44,720 nucleotides of DNA from Ardenticatenaceae bacterium (GCA_020634215.1 JACKCD010000053.1:1-44720); one strand, 5' to 3'; counted from the stretch's first letter, positions 8,121-17,429 are shown. Notes: generated by a model not told the origin, from the letters alone. Program-made: numbers and translations.

Positions 8121-11100
8121 CTAACAATCGGGTCGTTCTAATTTGATTAGCGTATCAGGGTCAGACAATACCCCAATGCCCACATCTTGTCCATTGCCGC
8201 CGTCCACCACATCCACAAAACCGTCTCCGGCACAGCCAACCTCTCCGGCATAGATGGTGTCGTAGCCGCTTTCGCCATACAGCAAATCTGCCCCTAAGCC
8301 ACCTATCAACACATCGTTGTCATTGCCCCCTTTGAGCAAATCGTTGCCGCCGCCGCCGTTGAGTGTGTCCTTACCATTCTTGCCAAACAATTGGTCGTTT
8401 CCCTCGTAGGCGGTTAACACATCATCACCACTACCACCGATCAGGATATTATTGCCACTGCCGCTATCAAGCAAATCATCGCCGTTACCCCCATCCAGCG
8501 TGTCGTCACCAGCCCCACCGAGAAGCGTGTCATCGCCACTATCCCCTTTTAGCTTGTCGTTCCCCTCGTAGGCAGTTAACACATCGTTACCACCTCCGCC
8601 AGCCAGGGTATTATTGCCGCTGCCACCATCTAGCGAATCATCACCAGATCCGCCAGACAGCGTATCGTCACCAGCCCCGCCAGACAGCGTATCGTTGCCA
8701 CTGTCCCCTTTCAGGGTATCGTTCCCCTCATAGGCGGTTAACACATCATCATCGTTGCCACCAGCCAGGGTATTATTACCGCTGCCACCATCTAGCAGAT
8801 CATTCCCTTTACCACCAGAGAGCTTGTCGTCGCCGGCTTCTCCCAAAAGGATGTCATTGCCCTTGTCGCCATAGAGCTTGTCGTCGCCTTCGCCGCCACA
8901 GATGATGTCGTTGCCATCGCTGCCATATACCACATCATCGCCGCCCAAAGCCAGGATCACATCATCTCCCTTGGTGCCTTTGATGCGGTCTGCCCCCTCG
9001 GTGCCAATGATGGTTGGCACGTGACCTTGACATAACCCCTCAGGACTTGGGGTGATGGTAATGTCTACCGTGGCCTCTGTGGAGTTGACAGTGCCATCGT
9101 TGACAACAAAGGTGAAGCTATCGCTGCCGCTTTCCCCAGCGTTGGGCGTGTAGCGCAGGTTGGGCGCAGTGCCACTGAGGGTACCACGATTGGGCAGCGT
9201 AACAACGGAAAAGGCGAGGGTGTTGGCGGGCAGGTCGGCATCGGTGCCGCTGAGGGTGATGTCAATAGGGGTGTCAACGGCCGTTTCCACCTGTTGCGCC
9301 GTCGCCTGCGGAGCCTGATTCACCTCCTGCACCGTAAACGCCACCAGTTCGCTATCGCACAGTGCCGGGGAACCATCATCGCAAACGCGAAAAGTAAACT
9401 GGTAGTTGCCCGGCCCTTGGCTTTCGCTGGGTGTCCAGGTAAAACGGCCATTACTGCTCATCGTCGCCCCCGTCGGCGCACCTTGCAGGGAAAAGGTCAA
9501 CTGATCGCCACTGTCGGGGTCGCTGGCCTCAGCATCGAGGGTAAATTGGGTCGCTTCAACGGCCGTTTGTCCCCCAATCTCCACCAAAACCGGCGGGCTG
9601 TTTGTCGTCACCGCCTCGTCACAAGCATCCCCCACCCCATCGTTGTCGCTGTCAGCCTGGTCAGGGTTAGGCACAAAGGGGCAGTTATCTTCCGTGCCAC
9701 TGCTGCCCCCGTCGGCCACGCCGTCATCGTCCAAATCCGACCAGCGGGAAGCGTCTAGCGGGAACGCATCCTGCGCGTCGGCAAACCCATCATTGTCATC
9801 ATCCACATCACAGGCATTGCCCATGCCATCGTGGTCAAAATCAGCCTGGTTGGCGTTGGCAACTGACGGGCAGTTGTCACTGCCGTTGCTTACGCCATCG
9901 TCATCGGCATCGCTATCGCTGTTGTCCCCGTGACCATCACCGTCACTGTCAAACCATTCCCCCTCATCTTGCGGGAAGGCATCAAACGGGTCAGGCATGG
10001 CATCGCCGTCTTTGTTCAGGTCACACGCATTCCCCAGGCCATCGCCGTCCAAATCGGCCTGATTGCTGTTGGCGACAAAGGGGCAGTTGTCGCTATTGTC
10101 GGCCACCGAGTCGTTGTCGCTGTCGCTGGCGATGGACAACACGTAAAACGGGTTGCCATGATCCAGAGCCAGGGCCACGTTGCCGGCCGTATCCACCGCC
10201 TGGACAAAATACTCAATGCTGCCGGCCGGGGCTGTCACCGTCCCCGTAGCCTCGGTGTTGGTGGCGTTATAGGTTAAATCGAGGTTGCTCCAACTGGTTT
10301 GGCCTAGCTGTCGGTAGAGGATGAGGGTGCGAGAAACGGCCGTTTGCCCATCCCCCAACCCCACGCGGAACCTCAGCACCCCATTGGCAACCTCGGCCGA
10401 CACCGACCAAATATTGGGCGGCATGTAGTCGGTTTGCGACGCAGGAGCCGTATAGACCAGCAGATTGAGGCTGTTGTAGCGACGCAGGATGCCGATGGTG
10501 GGGGCCTGAACGGCCGTTGTGCGGAACTGCGCCGGAACCACCACCACCCGCTGCTGATACGTCCCATCCACCGTCAAAAAGCGGTTGACGCTTGCCACCT
10601 GCTGCGGGTACAGCGTTTGCGCCAGATAAATCCCCTCGCCCGGCAGCGTCACCCCCTGCGAAATGAGTTGCGTCACCACTGGGTCAAAATTAGGCGTTTC
10701 ACTAAACGACCCGCCCGTCATCAGCACCCCGCGCACAATTTGATCCGCCGAGGCATAGTTCAACGTTTGCAGCGGCAGCACCGGCCGGTTGCCCGTCAAC
10801 TGCAAATCCGTCCCGCCGTTGACCGTGTAGTACGTGCCGCTCCGCTCCGGCTGGTTAATCTGGTGCGCCTGATAGCTAAAGCTCAAATTTTCCGCCACCG
10901 TCGCGACCACCGTCGTGGGTGCCGCAATACTCAGCGGGGCGGCCGTCGCAGCACTCAACCGGGAGCCACCCCCCGGCGGCTGCGATGTTTGCGTGGGCAT
11001 GGCTACCTTGAGCATCGGCAGCCCGTAGAGCGTCATCTCGGCCAGCACCTTTTCATCGTAAGCGGTCAATGCCCCATTGCCCAAACTGTTCAAATACCGC

Positions 11101-14100
11101 TGCTTGGCCTGGGTCAACGCTTCCCCCACCGTCGGCAGCGTGGCCGTTTGGTTGGGGGAGGGGTTGTAGCCCAATTGCTCGGTAAAATTGAGCATCAGCC
11201 GTTCGGAGTAGGCCAGCAAATCGCCGTCGCCATAGCCATAGCCAGTGTTGCCAATGAAGGTGGCTCCCTGCGCGGCAAAGGTTTGGGCAAAGTCGGCCCC
11301 GGTAAAGGCCAGCGTGGTGGCGTTGTCGGCGATGTTTAGCCCGGAATGGCAGCCGACGGAGAGGATGAGTTTGGAGGAACGGCCGTTAAACTCCGTCGCC
11401 ACCACATTAGCCTTATCATTGGGGAAAAACCGAAAATGGTCAAAATGTGAGTTCAGCAGCATCAAATCATAAGAAGTCGCGTCCAGTGCCACACTGCGGA
11501 AATCCTCAGCCGTCCACTCGTTGTTAATCAGCGTCTCAATCTGGCTCACCCCCTGACCCGACAGGGTGCTTTGCATCGCTTCCGCCTGGTCTACCAAAAA
11601 GTCATAGCCAGTAATGAGCGCATTATCGGGCTGCAAAACGGGCGCGGCTAAAAAGGTGGTAATCATGGTGGCAATCTCACTAGGCTCCTCCACCAGCCGC
11701 CCCAGCCCATATTGAGGAATATAGATTTCGTGACCATTCGCCCCAATCGGTAGCCGCGCCGCATAATAATCGTCGCTCAGATAATAGCGGTGCGCTGCCG
11801 CCGCCTGCATGGCCGGGTCATCGTAATAGGGGTAATTCCGCTCGTTAGCAATCAGGGTGCTATCGGCCACGCGCCGCTGGGGAATGATTTGGTCGCCCCC
11901 AATCAGCACAATATGTTTCAGGTCGGGGTAGGCCGGAAATAGCTCATAAAGCAGCGATTTGATGGAGCGAGCGACCAAGTTGGCTGACTGCGGGTTATCT
12001 TGGTTGTTGTCCCAACGAGTATAGACATCCACCAGATCAGGATAATCACCCAGATTGACGACCACGCCGTTGACGTTGGGGTCGTTGGCAAGGTCGTCAA
12101 CCAGGTTGACTAAGTTGGCGGCGGCGACGGTGTCGCCGCTGGGGTACAGTTCGTTCATGCGGTCGGGATAGAAGAGGATGAGGGTTTCTTTGCCGGGAAC
12201 GGCCGTTACCCCCGAAAACGTCGGCACGGCACTGTTATCCACCGGCAGCGGTTCTGTTGGAGCCACCACCTCCCCCGTCAGCGTAAACGGCACCCCCACC
12301 GCCGCCAAATCATGCGGCACCACCACCACAAACCACGGCCCCGCCAGCTCCTGCACCTGATGCTCCACATACTCCACCGTCTGCGGCAGCGACGCAGCCG
12401 AAACCGCCGCCAACGTCTGCAAATCAGCCAACTCACCCAAATTATTCAGTTGCGCCACATTGCCCGATTGGGCAATATCATACAGTTGAGCAATGTCATA
12501 AAGCTGGGCAATATCATAAAGCTGGGCAATATCATAAAGCTGGGCAATATCATAAAGCTGAGCAATATCATAAAGCTGAGCAATGTCATAAAGCTGGGCA
12601 ATGTTGGTTAACTGTCCAATGTCATAAAGCTGGGCAATATTGCTCAGTTGCCCAATGTCATACAGTTGGGCAATATCACTCAGCTTTGCCAAGCTCACCA
12701 AGTTGCCAATATCCCGCAGTTGCCCAGTTTCTTCATCCACGCGGGGGGCAAAAAGGTACAGATCATAATCAGCCGTGCTTTCCAGCGTTGCCCTGACCAC
12801 CGAACCGGGCTGCGGCACATTCAAACGGTACCATTTGACATCATCCGTGCGGCTCGCCGTGCCACTCACCGCCACCCCACTGCTCAACGTTTGGCTGGTC
12901 TCCCGCTTCTCCACCTCGGCCGTCTCAAAAGCACCTATATCACAACGCGCTCCCTGCGGCCGGGCAACCCCGCGCTGGTCGGTGGCCGTGCAGGTGGCAT
13001 CATCACCGGCATCAATGGCCGCGCTGCCGCTTAATAAAGGCATTGTGGAGGTTAGACCACCATTACGGCTTAAGCCCCCCAGCTTCGGGTCAGCAACGGT
13101 GCCAGGGCAGTTGCCCAGTGCCGGCCAGTGCAAGTTATTCCCCAAATCGGTGACATTGCCACAGCTTTGTCCCACCCCCCCGGCAACAATCGAATTTTGC
13201 ACCCTAATGATGCCATTGATGTTCCGCAGAGCGAGGCCAGTGGTTTCGCCCCAAAAGGTACTGTTGTTGATCGTTGCTTGCCCACTAACCATGTTAATGG
13301 CCGCATATATCGAACTGGCTGGCGCATTTGTGACAAAGGTGCTGTTTGTCACAGCCAACGTCCCCCCATCAGCCTGAATCGTAGATGATGTATTGCCGTC
13401 ATTCCCCACAAAGGTGCTGCCATCTATCGTGACGATTGTCGAACCACCGCTTTTTAACGCCCCACCCTCACTCGTCGCATCATTGTAGAAAAAGGTGCTG
13501 TTGTGGATCGTCACAGAGGGGCCGCTGGCACTAATTGCACCACCATACAAGCTGGCGGTATTGTTTTCAAAAAGGCTATTCTCAATAACCAGGGTCGAAT
13601 TTGTATCGGCATAAATCGCGCCGCCATTGGTGGCTGAGTTTTCGATAAAGGCCATATTGGTCGCTTTGAAATCACCCCCTAAAACGGCTACAGCTCCCCC
13701 TGAATTACCTACGCTCCCGCCAATCGTAAAGTCAGAAAACTCAACTGGGGCTGTTATCGTAAAATTGGGGCCAGGGGCAGGAGGCCCCATACTGGTCAGG
13801 TCTGTGCCAGCACCAATCATCAGCAGCGAATCAGAAATGGTGAAGTTGCTAAAGTAGAAATAAGTGCCGCCAGGGATGATAATCGTATCGAGTCCGGGCA
13901 AAGCATTGCTTTCCTGAATGGCAGCACGAATGGTGCAAGCACCGCTGGCAGCCGCACAGACACCATCCCCCAGAACATCATCGGGGCTGTCTGCTGTGCT
14001 ATCAACCATAAAGGGTTGGTTGAGCGTGGCAACCGCTGGGCTAAAGAGCGAGGTGTTGCCGTTCGCATCTGTTGCCGTTGCCACAAGTTCGTCGCCGCCA

Positions 14101-16478
14101 ATAATGCCTAATGTGGCCGCACTGCCTAGCGTAGTCGTTGCTGATCCCGGCCCGCCGTTCACCGTTGCTCGACCCAAGTACGTGCGCCCCTGGCCGTTAT
14201 CAGCTTCATAAAAATCAATGGCAATCGGGTAGGCACTGTTTGAAGCGGTTGAGTCTATGCTGTACTCGATGTCCAGCACCCCATCAGAAATGGCCGCCGC
14301 GCTGAGAACAGGGTAATTTTGCCCCATGTTGGCGATCTGAGTCCCCACACTGGAATCGGCATCCCCAGGGTCATTGGTAACCAGGTTGAGGGCAATACCT
14401 TGTCCGCTATTGCTGTAAATGCTGTTGCCCACAATGGGGGTGCGGTAGCCGGAAAGCATATTCACGCCAATGCTGTTGTTGGCAATGATGTTGCCTTCAC
14501 CTGCATTAGTGCCGCCAACAGCGTTATTCGAGGCGTAGCTATTGAGAACGATGCCGCCTAAGGCAGAGCCATTGGGCAGTGCCGTCGTGCCGTCGCCCCC
14601 CACGCCAACATAATTCCCTTGAATCACCGTGCCGACCACGCCAGGGTTCAGAGTGACCGAGCTGTTGCCATTCAGGGAAATGCCCTCGCCGCTGTTGCCG
14701 GAGATGATATTGCCAGCTCCGGGGCTGCTGCCGCCAATTATCGTGCCGCTAACGGTTCCGCCATTGCTGCTGACACGCACACCCTCTAATCCGTTGGGCA
14801 GTGCGGCAAGGCCAGTGCTATCGGCACCAATGATATTGCCTAAAATTTGGTTGTTGTTGGCTCCATTAGACGCGATGGTTATCCCGGTAATGGTGTTGCC
14901 AGAAATGAGATTTCCCTCGCCAGCCCCCGTGCCACCGATGATGTTATTGGCTGAGCTGGTTAACAAGATACCGGATGCGTTGGGAATGGCGGCTAGACCC
15001 GCCGCATTGGTACCGATTTGGTTCCCGCGTATGGTGGCCGTGGCGTTAGTAGGCACTTCAATGCCGACACTGCCATTACCGGAGATGAGGTTGTCGAGTA
15101 TTTGATTATCAACGCCAAAGGCATAGACACCGCGACCAACATTGCCGCGATCTAGCGTGCCGGTGCTGTCGGTGCCAATAAAATTGCCTTGCAGCGTTGT
15201 GGCTGCGCCAAATAGAAGGCCATCGTTGCCATATGCGCCGCCGTTGGCGGAAATGGTATTGTCCTGAATAACCGTGCCAGCGACGGTTTCCAAGTAGATG
15301 CCGTAGCCCTGGTTGCCCAATGCGGTCGCACCGTCTGCGCCCAGGCCAATGATGTTGCTCTGAATGGTGTTGTTGTCACCTTGCCCGGCGGTGTCGGTCC
15401 AGATTTGCACACCTCGGCCATTGTTGCCGGAAATAACATTGCCGGCCCCGGTGGCGGAGCCGCCAATAAAGTTGCCGGAGCTGCGCTGGAGGTAGATGCC
15501 GTGTAACTGATTGGGCAGGGGGGATAAGCCGGTTATATCTGTGCCAATGTAGTTGCCCTGAATTTGGTTGAGGGTGACTTCGGGGCCGGAGGTATAGATG
15601 CCAAAAAGGAGGTTGCCGGACAGGATGTTGCGTTCAGCCGCATCGTTTACGCCGTCGGCATTGGTGCCGATGAGGTTGTTTTGCACGTACGGGTTGCTGT
15701 TGAAACCGAGGTCAACGCCGATGTTGTTGGCAACGGCCGTTAATCCGTCCACATCTGTCCCAATAAAATTCCCCTGAATGACGGTGCCGCTAGTCATATT
15801 GCCCGCCGTGCCAGACAAAGCAACCCCCGAGGATGTGTTGCCGGAGACCACATTGTGCAAAATCTGGGTGTTGGTGCTGCCTATGATTCGGATGCCGACC
15901 ATATTGGGAGAAACGGCCGTTCCGTCGGCATTTGTTCCGATAAAGTTGCATTCAATGACGCTGTTGCTGCTGTTTTGCAGCTGAATGCCATTCACAAACC
16001 CGTTGATCACCAAACCGCGAATGGTGATGTCGGGAACGGCCGAAACTGTCCAAAGGGCTGCGGTGGCGGTGGTCGCCCCATTCAATTCAATTTGCAGGGT
16101 GGGGGGCCAGGCGGCACAACTGGCACCGGGCTGGGTGGTGGCATCAATGGTCAGCGATTCGGTAATAGGAGGCAGGAATGTAGCGGAGGTAATGGTTTGC
16201 ACGCCGCCGCCCGCGATATTGAAGGTGATGGTATCGGCTCCAGCCCAGGCATTGGCTTCCTGAATGGCGGCACGGAGGGTGCACTCGGTGCCCACCCCTG
16301 TCGCGCAGATACCATCGCCAGGGGTGGCATCGGCGGCATCGGCGGTGCTGTTGACAGTGAAGGTGAGGGCATAAACGGCCGTTGACCCCCTATATCCCCA
16401 CATGATTCCGAGCAAGGTGATGAGTAAGCAAAAGTGAATCCATTTGGGGCGGGGCAAAGTAGTGCAAGTCCGGTTCAT
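8121..16478 (-). CDS. Giant secreted CSLREA / beta-helix / C25-like protease / TSP3 / RTX protein
   Basis: 2785 residues from the ATG at 16478 with a strong GCAGGAGAC ribosome-binding site. Domains in order: signal peptide (1-38); first CSLREA domain (DGICATG..CTLRAAIQEANA, to about 95); long right-handed beta-helix of N/G-rich rungs (about 100-720); second CSLREA domain (about 823-880) and second beta-helix ending in a choice-of-anchor-Q-like tail (AIDAGDD...DIGAFE, about 1130-1185); beta-sandwich resembling pre-peptidase domains; AQLYDI hexapeptide array (about 1263-1346); gingipain-like core (about 1410-1760) with a likely His1678 (NSHFDHF) and Cys1710 (VGCHSG) dyad; thrombospondin type-3 Ca2+ repeats (about 2116-2290); two Ig/cadherin-like domains; RTX nonapeptides (about 2490-2776). 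I infer a cell-surface or secreted Ca2+-dependent cysteine protease or adhesin. Confidence 0.87.
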   Translation of the reverse strand: MNRTCTTLPRPKWIHFCLLITLLGIMWGYRGSTAVYALTFTVNSTADAADATPGDGICATGVGTECTLRAAIQEANAWAGADTITFNIAGGGVQTITSATFLPPITESLTIDATTQPGASCAAWPPTLQIELNGATTATAALWTVSAVPDITIRGLVINGFVNGIQLQNSSNSVIECNFIGTNADGTAVSPNMVGIRIIGSTNTQILHNVVSGNTSSGVALSGTAGNMTSGTVIQGNFIGTDVDGLTAVANNIGVDLGFNSNPYVQNNLIGTNADGVNDAAERNILSGNLLFGIYTSGPEVTLNQIQGNYIGTDITGLSPLPNQLHGIYLQRSSGNFIGGSATGAGNVISGNNGRGVQIWTDTAGQGDNNTIQSNIIGLGADGATALGNQGYGIYLETVAGTVIQDNTISANGGAYGNDGLLFGAATTLQGNFIGTDSTGTLDRGNVGRGVYAFGVDNQILDNLISGNGSVGIEVPTNATATIRGNQIGTNAAGLAAIPNASGILLTSSANNIIGGTGAGEGNLISGNTITGITIASNGANNNQILGNIIGADSTGLAALPNGLEGVRVSSNGGTVSGTIIGGSSPGAGNIISGNSGEGISLNGNSSVTLNPGVVGTVIQGNYVGVGGDGTTALPNGSALGGIVLNSYASNNAVGGTNAGEGNIIANNSIGVNMLSGYRTPIVGNSIYSNSGQGIALNLVTNDPGDADSSVGTQIANMGQNYPVLSAAAISDGVLDIEYSIDSTASNSAYPIAIDFYEADNGQGRTYLGRATVNGGPGSATTTLGSAATLGIIGGDELVATATDANGNTSLFSPAVATLNQPFMVDSTADSPDDVLGDGVCAAASGACTIRAAIQESNALPGLDTIIIPGGTYFYFSNFTISDSLLMIGAGTDLTSMGPPAPGPNFTITAPVEFSDFTIGGSVGNSGGAVAVLGGDFKATNMAFIENSATNGGAIYADTNSTLVIENSLFENNTASLYGGAISASGPSVTIHNSTFFYNDATSEGGALKSGGSTIVTIDGSTFVGNDGNTSSTIQADGGTLAVTNSTFVTNAPASSIYAAINMVSGQATINNSTFWGETTGLALRNINGIIRVQNSIVAGGVGQSCGNVTDLGNNLHWPALGNCPGTVADPKLGGLSRNGGLTSTMPLLSGSAAIDAGDDATCTATDQRGVARPQGARCDIGAFETAEVEKRETSQTLSSGVAVSGTASRTDDVKWYRLNVPQPGSVVRATLESTADYDLYLFAPRVDEETGQLRDIGNLVSLAKLSDIAQLYDIGQLSNIAQLYDIGQLTNIAQLYDIAQLYDIAQLYDIAQLYDIAQLYDIAQLYDIAQLYDIAQSGNVAQLNNLGELADLQTLAAVSAASLPQTVEYVEHQVQELAGPWFVVVVPHDLAAVGVPFTLTGEVVAPTEPLPVDNSAVPTFSGVTAVPGKETLILFYPDRMNELYPSGDTVAAANLVNLVDDLANDPNVNGVVVNLGDYPDLVDVYTRWDNNQDNPQSANLVARSIKSLLYELFPAYPDLKHIVLIGGDQIIPQRRVADSTLIANERNYPYYDDPAMQAAAAHRYYLSDDYYAARLPIGANGHEIYIPQYGLGRLVEEPSEIATMITTFLAAPVLQPDNALITGYDFLVDQAEAMQSTLSGQGVSQIETLINNEWTAEDFRSVALDATSYDLMLLNSHFDHFRFFPNDKANVVATEFNGRSSKLILSVGCHSGLNIADNATTLAFTGADFAQTFAAQGATFIGNTGYGYGDGDLLAYSERLMLNFTEQLGYNPSPNQTATLPTVGEALTQAKQRYLNSLGNGALTAYDEKVLAEMTLYGLPMLKVAMPTQTSQPPGGGSRLSAATAAPLSIAAPTTVVATVAENLSFSYQAHQINQPERSGTYYTVNGGTDLQLTGNRPVLPLQTLNYASADQIVRGVLMTGGSFSETPNFDPVVTQLISQGVTLPGEGIYLAQTLYPQQVASVNRFLTVDGTYQQRVVVVPAQFRTTAVQAPTIGILRRYNSLNLLVYTAPASQTDYMPPNIWSVSAEVANGVLRFRVGLGDGQTAVSRTLILYRQLGQTSWSNLDLTYNATNTEATGTVTAPAGSIEYFVQAVDTAGNVALALDHGNPFYVLSIASDSDNDSVADNSDNCPFVANSNQADLDGDGLGNACDLNKDGDAMPDPFDAFPQDEGEWFDSDGDGHGDNSDSDADDDGVSNGSDNCPSVANANQADFDHDGMGNACDVDDDNDGFADAQDAFPLDASRWSDLDDDGVADGGSSGTEDNCPFVPNPDQADSDNDGVGDACDEAVTTNSPPVLVEIGGQTAVEATQFTLDAEASDPDSGDQLTFSLQGAPTGATMSSNGRFTWTPSESQGPGNYQFTFRVCDDGSPALCDSELVAFTVQEVNQAPQATAQQVETAVDTPIDITLSGTDADLPANTLAFSVVTLPNRGTLSGTAPNLRYTPNAGESGSDSFTFVVNDGTVNSTEATVDITITPSPEGLCQGHVPTIIGTEGADRIKGTKGDDVILALGGDDVVYGSDGNDIICGGEGDDKLYGDKGNDILLGEAGDDKLSGGKGNDLLDGGSGNNTLAGGNDDDVLTAYEGNDTLKGDSGNDTLSGGAGDDTLSGGSGDDSLDGGSGNNTLAGGGGNDVLTAYEGNDKLKGDSGDDTLLGGAGDDTLDGGNGDDLLDSGSGNNILIGGSGDDVLTAYEGNDQLFGKNGKDTLNGGGGNDLLKGGNDNDVLIGGLGADLLYGESGYDTIYAGEVGCAGDGFVDVVDGGNGQDVGIGVLSDPDTLIKLERPDC
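8401..8886 (-). repeat. 162-bp tandem super-repeat within the RTX region
   Basis: The block beginning CCCTCGTAGG (or CCCTCATAGG) recurs at 8401, 8563 and 8725, an exact 162-bp period. Each unit encodes 54 residues made of six RTX nonapeptides, including the atypical stretch VLTAYEGND. The last unit is more diverged. Confidence 0.85.
12478..12603 (-). repeat. 18-bp coding tandem repeat (AQLYDI hexapeptides)
   Basis: At least seven consecutive near-identical 18-bp units encode AQLYDI. Flanking degenerate units (GQLTNI, GQLSNI, AKLSDI, AQLNNL) extend the array from about 12440 to 12690. Differences between units are almost all synonymous. Confidence 0.92.
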
Positions 16479-16783
16479 GATGTCTCCTGCTAACAGAGCA
16501 GCGGCTAGGTGTTGTCACGATGATACAACCCGAACGTGACCAAAACGTGACCAATGGGAAGGTAATCAGTCACCGGTAAGCGATATTCAGTCGGTCATAC
16601 TGAACCTTCCCTTGGGCCGAAATTATAAATGATTCCCAATATTAGGGGATATTTCTTTCAATGTTGATAAAGGTGGGAACTTACTCATGTGTCGCGGCTA
16701 GTGGCTGGTGGCTAGGACAAGCCACTAACCACTAGCCGCGATTTCCATTCATGGTGGTCAGCGTAGCCGGTGAAGTCCCCTAC
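16479..16783. other. 305-bp intergenic region upstream of the giant protein gene
   Basis: No gene is seen here. It holds the leader of the giant gene, with two direct AACGTGACC repeats at 16533-16541 and 16544-16552 (11-bp period) that could be an operator, and an AT-rich stretch (about 16618-16670, minus strand TTTATAAT). It also holds a 21-bp-arm hairpin at 16693-16740 close to the end of the selenoprotein gene. I cannot assign a clear -35/-10 pair. Confidence 0.5.
16693..16740. terminator. Long hairpin after the thioredoxin-fold gene
   Basis: Arms 16693-16713 and 16720-16740 match at 19 of 21 positions, the other two being G-U capable, with a 6-base loop. They are built from iterated CTAGTGG/CCACTAG words. 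It lies 44 bp past the stop codon of the selenoprotein gene, so a terminator or RNA-stabilising role is likely, although no clear T-run follows. Confidence 0.5.
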
Positions 16784-17359
16784 CTATTCCGCTAGCAGCG
16801 TCTCAATCGCCAACACCGCCTCCGCATCAGACCCGCGTGTAAATTCGCCGATGTGGACGTAGCGAATCCGCCCCTGCTTGTCAATCAGGTATGTCGTCGG
16901 CCAATATCGCTGCCGATACGCTCGCCACGTCAAGCCGTCATTGTCAATCGCCACCGGATATGTCACCTGTAGCTCTTGCGTCGCCTGGCGCACATTTTCC
17001 ACGTCGCGCTCATAGCCAAATTCGGGATAATGCACGCTAATTACCGCAAAATCATCCCCAGCATACGTTTCTTGCCATTCCCTGACCCAGGGAATTGTCC
17101 GTTTGCAGTTAATTCAGCCAAATGTCCAAAACTCTAGCAACACCACCTTGCCCCGCTGCGAGGCCAGCGTTACGGGCGCGTCTGCATTGACCCACACCTC
17201 ATTCTCAATTTCGGGCGCGGCACCTAAATCAGGCAGGTGTAGGGCAGGTTTGGCTGGCACGGGGGTTGGCAATTCGGCTGCTGGCTCCACGCTGCCGCGT
17301 TGACTGGTGCAAGCGGCAAGAAGTAGAGCAAACAGCCCAGCAAAAATCATCCATTTCAT
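16784..17359 (-). CDS. Probable selenoprotein: TlpA/thioredoxin-fold lipoprotein with UxxC redox motif
   Basis: 191 residues if the in-frame TGA at 17116-17114 is read as selenocysteine. The ATG at 17359 has a clean GTGGAGG ribosome-binding site. Seen: a lipoprotein signal with lipobox LAAC (Cys about residue 15), a Pro/Ala linker, then the thioredoxin-like core: VVLLEFWTFG, the TGA, INCKRTIPW, a GDDFAVISVHYPEFG strand-turn, the cis-Pro loop YWPTTYLID and a final HIGEF strand. In this family the motif is normally FWTxGCINC, so the TGA sits exactly at the first redox cysteine (UxxC). A perfect 8-bp hairpin begins 18 nt after the TGA. Reading frame and similarity continue for 110 codons beyond it. 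It is probably an exported membrane-tethered disulfide or peroxide reductase. It is the last gene of a kinase/response-regulator cluster, 70 bp after a histidine kinase. The alternative is a nonsense mutation. Confidence 0.8.
17077..17095 (-). promoter_or_regulatory. bSECIS-like hairpin
   Basis: On the minus strand, ATTCCCTG-GGT-CAGGGAAT forms a perfect 8-bp stem with a GGU loop. There are 18 nt between the UGA and the stem and 26 nt between the UGA and the loop. Known bacterial SECIS elements lie within the coding region just after the UGA, at comparable distance, with a G at the start of the apical loop. The local GGUC resembles the loop of E. coli fdhF. Confidence 0.75.
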
Positions 17360-17429
17360 GGGCAAATACCTCCACTTATATCCTACCCGCCGCTTGTTAC
17401 AGGCTGCTTGGCAAATGATTACAAAAGGC

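Noticed and set aside
8363..8905. 180-residue plus-strand open frame rich in His/Arg/Cys
   Set aside because: It is a shadow of the RTX repeats; its repetitiveness is inherited from them.
10344..11339. 331-residue open frame on the plus strand
   Set aside because: It is antisense to the protease core of the giant gene, rich in Arg/His/Gln as expected from the complement of a biased coding frame, with no domain and no ribosome-binding site.
12440..12690. Possible CRISPR array (short regular repeats)
   Set aside because: The repeats are contiguous 18-bp coding units without spacers and read as AQLYDI in the giant protein.
16784..17359. Two separate genes or a simple nonsense pseudogene
   Set aside because: The TGA lies exactly at a redox Cys position, both halves belong to one thioredoxin fold and frame, and a bSECIS-like hairpin follows, so one selenoprotein gene is the better reading.
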